A model generated the notes under the pieces. It was not told the origin of the DNA. It saw only the letters and a list, made by a program, of their open reading frames with translations, and ran no database searches. A stretch of DNA of 8,391 bases from an uncultured Oscillibacter sp. (GTDB taxonomy: Bacteria > Bacillota > Clostridia > Oscillospirales > Oscillospiraceae). The translations under genes were made by a program, and so were the position numbers. Positions 1-4,928 of the stretch are shown here, one piece after another (the stretch's first letter is position 1; every line of letters starts with the position of its first letter). The stretch lies in assembly GCA_948435975.1 (NCBI GenBank), contig CAOJHG010000072.1, positions 1 to 8,391 on the forward strand, written 5' to 3'.

Positions 1-22
1 CATGGTTTCTTCTCAGCTCCAT
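1..22 (-). CDS. Start of the gene downstream of etfB (start codon only; possibly etfA)
   Basis: Downstream of etfB on the minus strand, two ATG codons lie just before the window edge, at 22-20 and 3-1, in different frames. A GGAG at 20-17 and a purine-rich GAGAAG at 14-9 precede the second ATG, which makes it the better start; the first has no visible ribosome binding site. Almost no coding sequence is present, so the product cannot be read. The beta subunit of electron-transfer flavoprotein is usually followed directly by the alpha subunit gene, so etfA is the natural guess; an acyl-CoA dehydrogenase is another. This is inference from gene order only. Confidence 0.35.
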
Positions 23-58
23 TTCAAAGGTTCTTGAGATAAGGCAAAGCGCTGTGCC

Positions 59-847
59 TCAAAAATACTTCGCCGCCGCCAAAAGACGGAACAGCTTCTC
101 GGCCTTTTCCCCGGCAGTACCTTCCAAGGTAACACTGCCGCCGCTGGCAGGAGGCGGGAAAATGCGTTCCACCGTTGTCGGAGACCCCACCAGGCCAAAG
201 CGGCTCAGGTCCGGGTCCGGAAGGTCCGCCAAAGCAACGACGCGGATAGGCTTGCTCGCGGCCTCCGTTTTGCGCCGGTAGGAGGGAAGGCGGGGAACAC
301 AGATATCCTTGTCCACCGTAATGAGGCAGGGGTAGTCCATTTCGCTGATTTGGTACTCGCTGGAGAGGTCCTGCCGGACCTGGATGCGTTTTGCGTCCAC
401 GCTGGTAATGGCGTTGACCCAGGCGGCGTGAGGAAGGTGGAGGTGTTCGGCGATAGCGGGGCCGATCTGAGCCGTGTCGCCGTCGGTGGTCTGGCGTCCG
501 CAGATAATGAGGTCTGCGCCCCCCAGCAGGCGAATGCCCCGGGAGAGGGTGTAGGAGGTGGCCAGCACGTCAGACCCGGCGAATTTCCGGTCGGAGAGAA
601 TCACGGCGCTGTCAGCACCCATCATGTAAGCGTCTCGAATCATTTCCTCTGCCTGCTGGGGACCCATGGTCAACACGGTAACTTGTCCGCCCACCTGGTC
701 CCGGATTTGCAGGGCGCACTCCAGGGCGAAGAGATCGAAAGGGTTCGTCCGGACAGCCGCGCCCATCCGCTTGAGGCTTCCGGTCTCCCCGTCAATCTCC
801 ACGTTGGAGGTGAGAGGGACTTGCTTCATACATACGATGATGTTCAT
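59..847 (-). CDS. etfB: Electron-transfer flavoprotein subunit beta
   Basis: This 262-residue protein has the full length of the EtfB family. It opens with the typical strand MNIIVCMKQVP, followed by NPFDLFALECAL at residues 35-46, the GAD-AV strand near 77-82, and the nucleotide-binding signature GRQTTDGDTAQIGP at 117-130. This signature resembles Etf proteins of butyryl-CoA or acyl-CoA dehydrogenase systems in anaerobes. EtfB with EtfA forms a cytoplasmic flavoprotein that passes electrons between NADH or ferredoxin and an acyl-CoA dehydrogenase. The start ATG at 847 has a GAAAGG 12 bases upstream, a slightly long spacing. The gene lies 157 bases after the LysW-type transporter on the same strand, with a probable terminator between them, and no clear own promoter was seen. 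Whether it is electron-bifurcating cannot be settled without the alpha subunit. Family assignment is firm; the pathway is inferred. Confidence 0.93.
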   Translation of the reverse strand: MNIIVCMKQVPLTSNVEIDGETGSLKRMGAAVRTNPFDLFALECALQIRDQVGGQVTVLTMGPQQAEEMIRDAYMMGADSAVILSDRKFAGSDVLATSYTLSRGIRLLGGADLIICGRQTTDGDTAQIGPAIAEHLHLPHAAWVNAITSVDAKRIQVRQDLSSEYQISEMDYPCLITVDKDICVPRLPSYRRKTEAASKPIRVVALADLPDPDLSRFGLVGSPTTVERIFPPPASGGSVTLEGTAGEKAEKLFRLLAAAKYF

Positions 848-906
848 CCTAAAATCAAACCTTTCGCAGTTTTGGAATGACGAAGTTTATTGCTTTAAAG
901 TAACAT

Positions 907-969
907 GGGAAAAAGAAAAAGAGAACCACCCATTCCCTCCCGGAAAATTTTCATTCCAGGAGGGATGGG
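907..969 (-). terminator. Probable intrinsic terminator after the transporter gene
   Basis: On the minus strand, arms at 969-959 (CCCATCCCTCC) and 940-929 pair over 11 base pairs with one bulged A and a loop of about 18 bases. A T-rich tract at 922-907 with two runs of five T follows. It lies 35 bases after the transporter stop codon. It should limit read-through into etfB, so the two genes may not form a simple operon. The tract is interrupted by C, and the loop is long, so termination may be partial. Confidence 0.6.
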
Positions 970-1004
970 AGGAGGTCCAGCGCACAGCCGCACCAGACCT
1001 GGAT

Positions 1005-2729
1005 TTACTGTGCAGTCCGCTTGGAAATGATGAACAGAACGCCCAGCATGAGGACGATAGAAATGGGCAGGACAATAAAGGCATTAGGGACGAAGCCCGC
1101 GATGATATAGCTGAAAAAGCTGACTGCTGCACAGGTAATGGCGTAGGGAAGCTGGGTGGAGACATGGTTCACGTGGTCGCACTGTGCGCCGGCGGAGGCC
1201 ATGATGGTGGTGTCGGAAATGGGGGAGCAGTGGTCGCCGCAGACTGCACCGGCCATACAGGCGGAGATGCAGACAATAGCCAGGGGGTTATCCATTGCGA
1301 AGACGCCCTGAACAATAGGAATCAACATACCAAAGGTGCCCCAGCTTGTACCAGTGGCAAAGGCCAGCAGACAGCCGATCAGGAAAACAATGGCAGGCAG
1401 GAACATCTGCATACCGGAAGCACTGGCCTTCACAAAGTCACGGACGAAGAACTTTGCGCCCAGGGAATCGGTCATGGCTTTCAGGCTCCAGGCGAAGGTC
1501 AAAATCAGGATGGCGGGCACCATAGCCTTGAAACCCTCGGGGATGCAGCCCATCATATCCCGGAAGGACATGGAGCGGCGAATCAGATAATAAATGAACG
1601 TGAATACCAGAGCGAAGGCGGAACCCAGCATCAGGCCCACGGAGGCGTCAGAGTTGGAGAAGGAATTCACAAAGCTCTCGCCGTCAAAGAAGCCGCCGGA
1701 ATAGATCATGCCAATGACGCAGCAGACCACCAGGACAACAATGGGCAGAACCAGGTCCAGAACCCGGCCCTTTCCCTCTTCCACCTCATTATCCATCATG
1801 GCATAGGGGTTGGGGCCGGAAAAGAGGTCGCCGTTTTCCTCTGCGTTCTTCTCAAAGATAGCCATAGTGCCGTATTCTGCGTGCATCAAAGCCATGCCCA
1901 CCATCATTATCACGGTCAGGATGGCGTAGAAGTTGAAGGGAATCGCCCGGATAAACAGGGTCAGTCCCTGGCCATCCTCGGCAAAGCTGGCAACAGCGGC
2001 GGCCCAGGAGCTGACAGGGGCAATGATGCAGATAGGGGCGGCGGTAGCATCGATCAGGTAGGACAGCTTGGCACGGGAGATGTTGTGCTTGTCCGTAACA
2101 GGACGCATGACGCTTCCCACAGTGAGGCAGTTGAAATAGTCGTCGATAAAGATGAGGCAGCCCAGGACAACAGTGGCAAGCTGTGCGCCGATGCGGGTCT
2201 TGATGTGGTCCTTTGCCCACCGTCCGAAGGCGGCGGAACCACCGGCCTTGTTCATCAGGCAGACCATCGCACCCAGAATGACCAGGAAAATCAGGATGCC
2301 CACGTTGTACGAGTCAGAGAGAACGGAAACGATGCCGTCATTGAAAACGTGGAGCACAGTGCCTTCAAAGGTGAAGTTGGAGTACAGCAGGCCGCCCACC
2401 AGGATGCCGATAAATAGGGAGCTGTAGACCTCTTTCGTAATCAAGGCCAAAGCAATGGCGATAATAGGAGGCAGAAGGGACCAGAAGGTATTGTAGAAGG
2501 GACTGGGGGACTGGACATAACCAGAGCCCTCGCAGGCATCGCAGGGAACGGCGTCGCCTCCGTCGGACAGAACAACGCCCAGAGCGCCGCAGTCGGGACA
2601 CTCGATCATCTTGGTGCCAGGGTCTTCAGTGGGGTCCTCAGATGCAGCCAGGGCAGGGACGGTCAACACTGCGCACAGGATGGCTACAGCCGCCATCAAA
2701 GGCAGGAACCGTCTTTTCAGGGTTCGCAT
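1005..2729 (-). CDS. lysW: NhaC-superfamily transporter, probable lysine transporter LysW, with N-terminal cysteine-rich domain
   Basis: This 574-residue integral membrane protein belongs to the NhaC antiporter superfamily. Visible family motifs are FIDDYFNCLTVGSVMRP (194-210), ATGTSWGTFG (458-467) and GDHCSPISDTT (498-508). The core contains about a dozen hydrophobic segments from residue 82 to 568. The start at 2729 is chosen because AGGAG (2742-2738) lies 8 bases upstream; an earlier in-frame ATG at 2789 sits inside the leader terminator and is rejected. Residues 1-28 look like a signal peptide (RRF, hydrophobic stretch, ALA before ASE). They are followed by a zinc-ribbon-like segment with cysteines 44, 47, 63 and 66, the second pair in a CxxCxGxG context as in DnaJ. 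This domain is not part of the usual family core. By sequence alone the call would be Na+/H+ antiporter. The lysine riboswitch upstream points to lysine as substrate, as predicted for the NhaC branch called LysW. The family is firm; substrate and coupling ion are inferred. Confidence 0.85.
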   Translation of the reverse strand: MRTLKRRFLPLMAAVAILCAVLTVPALAASEDPTEDPGTKMIECPDCGALGVVLSDGGDAVPCDACEGSGYVQSPSPFYNTFWSLLPPIIAIALALITKEVYSSLFIGILVGGLLYSNFTFEGTVLHVFNDGIVSVLSDSYNVGILIFLVILGAMVCLMNKAGGSAAFGRWAKDHIKTRIGAQLATVVLGCLIFIDDYFNCLTVGSVMRPVTDKHNISRAKLSYLIDATAAPICIIAPVSSWAAAVASFAEDGQGLTLFIRAIPFNFYAILTVIMMVGMALMHAEYGTMAIFEKNAEENGDLFSGPNPYAMMDNEVEEGKGRVLDLVLPIVVLVVCCVIGMIYSGGFFDGESFVNSFSNSDASVGLMLGSAFALVFTFIYYLIRRSMSFRDMMGCIPEGFKAMVPAILILTFAWSLKAMTDSLGAKFFVRDFVKASASGMQMFLPAIVFLIGCLLAFATGTSWGTFGMLIPIVQGVFAMDNPLAIVCISACMAGAVCGDHCSPISDTTIMASAGAQCDHVNHVSTQLPYAITCAAVSFFSYIIAGFVPNAFIVLPISIVLMLGVLFIISKRTAQ

Positions 2730-2749
2730 AGCTCTCTCTCCTAAAACAA

Positions 2750-2779
2750 ATAAAAAGTCATGACAACCTGCCATGACTT
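2750..2779 (-). terminator. Leader terminator (expression platform of the lysine riboswitch)
   Basis: On the minus strand, AAGTCATGGCA (2779-2769) pairs with TGTCATGACTT (2765-2755). This gives 11 base pairs with one G-U pair around a three-base loop, followed directly by a T run (2756-2752, then ATTT). It ends about 20 bases before the transporter start codon, so forming it stops transcription before the gene. Its 5' arm is shared with the antiterminator. Confidence 0.9.
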
Positions 2780-2810
2780 CACGGAGCAAAGGCTTGTGAA
2801 TTCACGACAG
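2768..2810 (-). promoter_or_regulatory. Antiterminator of the lysine riboswitch
   Basis: The 3' strand of riboswitch helix P1, CTGTCGTGA (2810-2802), is complementary over nine positions, including two G-U pairs, to TCATGGCAG (2776-2768), which is most of the 5' arm of the terminator. P1 plus terminator and the antiterminator are therefore mutually exclusive. When lysine stabilises P1, the terminator is free to form; without lysine the antiterminator lets transcription continue. This predicts an OFF switch. The pairing was found by eye, not by energy calculation. Confidence 0.75.
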
Positions 2811-2975
2811 CGCTCCACCCTTATGGGGTGACAGTCTGCGGGATCTTCTCCCACAGCCCGGCTCCGCTTTCCTCAGGCAGGAAGGGACAGAACCTCGGCA
2901 GAAGCCCCCTTCCGTCCTTCCGGGCCTGAACCTCGCTTGGAAGAACGTACTCATGGCGTCCGCGCCTCTATCATG
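2803..2975 (-). promoter_or_regulatory. Lysine riboswitch (L box) aptamer
   Basis: The leader of the transporter gene matches the lysine riboswitch in order and spacing, about 173 bases. The 5' side shows GATAGAGGCGC (2972-2962), then GAGTA, and a GCCGAGG segment in the middle. The P4 hairpin has arms CTGTGGGA and TCCCGCAG. The 3' side shows CTGTCA, the P5 hairpin CACCC-CATAA-GGGTG, and then GGAGCGCTGTC. The 3' block is nearly superimposable on the Bacillus subtilis lysC leader. P1 is CATGATAG (2975-2968) with CTGTCGTG (2810-2803), eight base pairs. The element binds L-lysine in known members. Its location before an NhaC-type gene is the classic basis for calling such genes lysine transporters. 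Confidence 0.92.
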
Positions 2976-2983
2976 CTTCACTC

Positions 2984-3011
2984 ATTATAGATAATAATTT
3001 GAAAAAGTCAA
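2984..3011 (-). promoter_or_regulatory. Promoter of the lysine riboswitch-transporter transcript
   Basis: On the minus strand, TTGACT (3011-3006) and a perfect TATAAT (2989-2984) are separated by 16 bases, a strong housekeeping-type promoter. The predicted transcription start, about 2978-2976, falls at the first bases of riboswitch helix P1, so there is almost no 5' overhang. It lies in the gap between the acetyltransferase gene and the riboswitch. Confidence 0.85.
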
Positions 3012-3082
3012 CCTTATCTGCCATATTCCTGCAAATTTTTACTGAGGGGTCCGGGAGGGGATTCCAGACATTCCCAAACTGC

Positions 3083-3751
3083 TCACCGGACGCCCAGTTT
3101 TGCCGCCGCCTGTTCCCGCACCTCGGGGAACCAGAGTACGGCTGGCTGGCAGTCCAGATGGGGGCTGAGGTGCTTGTCCATCCAGATAAGATCATACCAC
3201 CGGCCGAACTTGTACCCGCAGTTTTGAGCGCGCCCCATCTGGCGGTAGCCCATATGGTGGTGGAACTGGATGCTGTTATGGGTGAGGTGCTCGTCGTCCT
3301 CTCCATGGGGGCAGGCGATGACGGCGTAGAGGTTGACGATGTTCTGGAGCGCTAAAACGGCCTCCAGCGCGTCGTATAAGGCCCGCCCGGTCCCAGCGCC
3401 ATGACGGTCCTGGCGGACATAGAGGCTGGTTTCCACGGACCAGTCGCAGGCGGTCCGGCTGATGAAGGCCCCTGCATAGGCGTAGCCCAGAATTTCGCCG
3501 TCCCTTTCTGCCACCAAATAGGGGTGTTTTTCCAGGACATGGCGAATCCTCTCCGCGAAGTCCTCCGGGGAGGGAACATCGTATTCGTAAGTGATCGCAG
3601 TATTCCGGACGTAGGGTGCGTAGATGTTCACCAGCGCAGCGGCGTCGGAGCCGGCATCGGCAATACGGATGAAAGAAATTTTGCCTATGATATCATAGAC
3701 GAAAACCGCCGTCAAGAAGCAGGCACGGCAAAACTCCGGTGATTTCGGCAA
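3083..3751 (-). CDS. GNAT family N-acetyltransferase, phosphinothricin-acetyltransferase type
   Basis: The protein transfers an acetyl group from acetyl-CoA to an amine, probably in the cytoplasm; the substrate is unknown. Features of the Pat-like subfamily are IRIADAGSDAAALVNIYAPYV beginning near residue 28, the TAITYEYD stretch (51-58), LGYAYAGAF (88-96), and the acetyl-CoA loop VRQDRHGAGTG (112-122). HHHMGYR (164-170) and a W-YDLIWMDK end (185-193) also match. It has 222 residues from a TTG at 3751, which has only a weak AAGG upstream. The family normally begins near residue 25-27 here, where no ATG, GTG or TTG exists. A promoter-like TTGACG-17-TATCAT also lies inside the first 25 codons, so the start is uncertain. 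Substrates in the family include phosphinothricin, methionine sulfoximine and other amino acid analogues; calling this a resistance gene would be unsupported. Confidence 0.85.
   Translation of the reverse strand: MPKSPEFCRACFLTAVFVYDIIGKISFIRIADAGSDAAALVNIYAPYVRNTAITYEYDVPSPEDFAERIRHVLEKHPYLVAERDGEILGYAYAGAFISRTACDWSVETSLYVRQDRHGAGTGRALYDALEAVLALQNIVNLYAVIACPHGEDDEHLTHNSIQFHHHMGYRQMGRAQNCGYKFGRWYDLIWMDKHLSPHLDCQPAVLWFPEVREQAAAKLGVR
3687..3715 (-). promoter_or_regulatory. Promoter-like sequence within the 5' end of the acetyltransferase ORF
   Basis: On the minus strand, TTGACG (3715-3710) and TATCAT (3692-3687) are separated by exactly 17 bases. The predicted start is near 3681-3679, just where family homology of the acetyltransferase begins. 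If active, the transcript would be leaderless or nearly so, and would have to start translation at a non-standard codon (ATT at 3679) or further in. It may also be a chance match. Confidence 0.45.
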
Positions 3752-3758
3752 GCCGCCC

Positions 3759-3787
3759 TTGAATCTGCCGCCGGACGGTAGTATAAT
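3759..3787 (+). promoter_or_regulatory. Promoter of the holB-ricT unit and its small leader ORF
   Basis: TTGAAT (3759-3764) and a perfect TATAAT (3782-3787) are separated by 17 bases, pointing to a start near 3794. It faces away from the acetyltransferase gene. No terminator was seen between it and holB, so it probably drives the small ORF, holB, ricT and the HAD gene with a leader of about 270 bases. Confidence 0.75.
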
Positions 3788-3823
3788 AAAATAAAAGCGG
3801 CTGAAAATTTAGGAGGATATGCA

Positions 3824-3898
3824 ATGCGGGGGATAGTAGACTTCAACGATGCAGTGAAATTCAATAAGGAACTCGCGGCTGTTGGGTCCAATACATGA
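3824..3898 (+). CDS. Small ORF of 24 codons upstream of holB
   Basis: ATG at 3824 follows a perfect AGGAGG (3811-3816) by 7 bases and lies about 30 bases after the predicted transcript start. The peptide is MRGIVDFNDAVKFNKELAAV plus GSNT, ending in TGA at 3896-3898. I do not recognise it. It has no hydrophobic segment or signal peptide. A short second ORF of 13 codons (3895-3936) overlaps the TGA as ATGA, which could allow coupled translation. The original frame is open again after the TGA up to a TAG at 4052-4054. The ORF may be a leader peptide, the front of a gene broken by a nonsense mutation, or a gene read through the TGA. Translation is likely from the signals; function is unknown. Confidence 0.5.
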   Translation: MRGIVDFNDAVKFNKELAAVGSNT

Positions 3899-4054
3899 TT
3901 GGCCTGCGAATCACCCATGATACGCGCCTATATTAAAGAAGCGGCAAAGGCCCCCGTCCAAAGCCCAGTCCGCCGGAGTCCAAAGAAATGCGATTCCTCT
4001 GGCGGAGAGTCTGAGGATAGAGCCTCCCTGGCCGCCGCTCAGGAGCTACGATAG
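3899..4054 (+). other. In-frame continuation after TGA, with a hairpin directly downstream of the stop
   Basis: After the TGA at 3896-3898 the same frame runs open for 51 codons to TAG at 4052-4054, whose last two bases belong to the holB ribosome binding site. It begins L-A-C, so a decoded TGA would give UxxC, and continues with an internal ATG at 3917 that has no ribosome binding site. A hairpin at 3901-3928 begins three bases after the TGA: GGC, a two-base bulge, GCG, an A-A mismatch and ATCA, closed by a CCCA loop. It has no T run, so it is not a terminator. The codons look only moderately like those of neighbouring genes. It could be untranslated leader, the tail of a broken gene, or a recoded segment. 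Confidence 0.35.
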
Positions 4055-4058
4055 GAGG
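4053..4058 (+). promoter_or_regulatory. Ribosome binding site deciding the holB start
   Basis: AGGAGG ends directly against an ATG at 4059, which is too close to use. The next in-frame ATG at 4065 lies 6 bases away and is therefore the start. The site overlaps the TAG that closes the preceding open frame. Confidence 0.75.
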
Positions 4059-4064
4059 ATGACC

Positions 4065-4928
4065 ATGACTACACGGGAAGACCCCGTACTCTCCCGCATC
4101 CGGGCCGCCGCCGCCCGAAACACCCTCTCCCACGCGCTTTTGATTACCGGCAGCGGAAACCGCATCTCTGCCGCCCGCTATGCCGCCGCCGCTATGGAGT
4201 GTACCGGAGACCAGGACCAGCCCTGCGGCGTCTGCTCTGCCTGCCGCAAGGTCCAATCGGACATTCACCCGGACGTTATCACCGTGCAGGACAAGGACCA
4301 TAAAAACATCTCTGTGGATATCATGCGCTCTGTTCGCGCCGACGCCTATATTCAGCCAAACGAGGGCAGAAGGAAAGTCTACCTCTTCCCCGACTGCGCC
4401 CTGCTGACGGACCAGGACCAGAACCTGCTGCTGAAGCTGGTGGAGGAGGGTCCATCCTATGCGGCGTTCCTCTTCTGCGCGGAAAATCCGGCGTCGGTTC
4501 TGCAAACGCTTCGTTCCCGCTGTGTGGAGCTGAAGCTGACCCAGTCCGCTGGCCTGGAGCGGGAGCGCCTGGAGGATGGGGAGGGCCTGTGCTGTGCTAT
4601 AGCCAAAAAAAAGCCGGGGGCCGTGACCGAACTGGCGGTGCGCCTGGAGCGGTCGAAGCCCACCCGGGAAGACCTGGCGGCAGTTCTGGAACGGAGCCGG
4701 GAGCTGTTCGCGGCGGCGCTGCTGCTGGATTATGGACGAGCCCCCGGGGAGCAGGATTGGAAAACGGCGGCGGCTCTTCAGAAGGCCTTGACAAGAAAGC
4801 AAATCATGCGCACAATAGAATTACTGCATCAGTATCGCCGGGAGTGCGGCTGGAACGTCGGCCCAGGTCACGTGCTGGGGGCTCTTGCGGCAGAATTGGA
4901 GGGAATCCTGTTTGACAGAAGTAATTAG
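4065..4928 (+). CDS. holB: DNA polymerase III subunit delta' (clamp loader)
   Basis: HolB is part of the clamp loader, which opens the beta sliding clamp and places it on primed DNA at the replication fork. The 287-residue protein shows the family order. SHALLITG at 22-29 occupies the P-loop strand. A zinc module follows with cysteines 46, 54, 57 and 60 (CGVCSAC). The Walker B region is VYLFPDCALLTDQDQNLLLK (105-124), then EEGP (127-130) and the SRC motif (151-153) before the C-terminal helical domain. The P-loop is degenerate: the residues after G29 read SGNRIS without the usual GK[ST], so ATP binding by this subunit is doubtful. Delta' is often an inactive ATPase whose SRC arginine serves the neighbouring DnaX subunit, so this need not be a defect. 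The gene overlaps ricT by 17 bases, as expected for the holB-ricT pair of Firmicutes. Confidence 0.9.
   Translation: MTTREDPVLSRIRAAAARNTLSHALLITGSGNRISAARYAAAAMECTGDQDQPCGVCSACRKVQSDIHPDVITVQDKDHKNISVDIMRSVRADAYIQPNEGRRKVYLFPDCALLTDQDQNLLLKLVEEGPSYAAFLFCAENPASVLQTLRSRCVELKLTQSAGLERERLEDGEGLCCAIAKKKPGAVTELAVRLERSKPTREDLAAVLERSRELFAAALLLDYGRAPGEQDWKTAAALQKALTRKQIMRTIELLHQYRRECGWNVGPGHVLGALAAELEGILFDRSN
4898..4903 (+). promoter_or_regulatory. Ribosome binding site deciding the ricT TTG start
   Basis: GGAGGG inside the end of holB lies 8 bases before TTG at 4912. A longer reading from TTG at 4885 would place this site within the coding region and add nine residues not found in the family, so 4912 is preferred. 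Confidence 0.75.

Noticed and set aside
666..2417. Plus-strand open frame of 583 codons
   Set aside because: It is antisense to the transporter and etfB, its translation is rich in H, Q, D and G with no family motifs, and the minus-strand genes show clear conserved motifs.
2730..2789. Upstream ATG at 2789 as the transporter start
   Set aside because: It would place the riboswitch terminator inside the coding region and has no ribosome binding site at the right distance; ATG at 2729 has AGGAG 8 bases upstream and directly begins a signal peptide.
3083..3751. Herbicide or antibiotic resistance function for the acetyltransferase
   Set aside because: Pat-like GNAT proteins are common in bacteria with varied amine substrates; nothing in the sequence or neighbourhood fixes the substrate.
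3896..3936. Selenocysteine codon with a SECIS element as a firm call
   Set aside because: The hairpin is well placed, but its loop CCCA lacks the expected G and no flanking selenoprotein family is recognised; it is kept only as a speculative finding.
3933..4802. Minus-strand open frame of 289 codons opposite holB
   Set aside because: It has no recognisable motif and lies antisense to holB, whose motifs and start site are clear.
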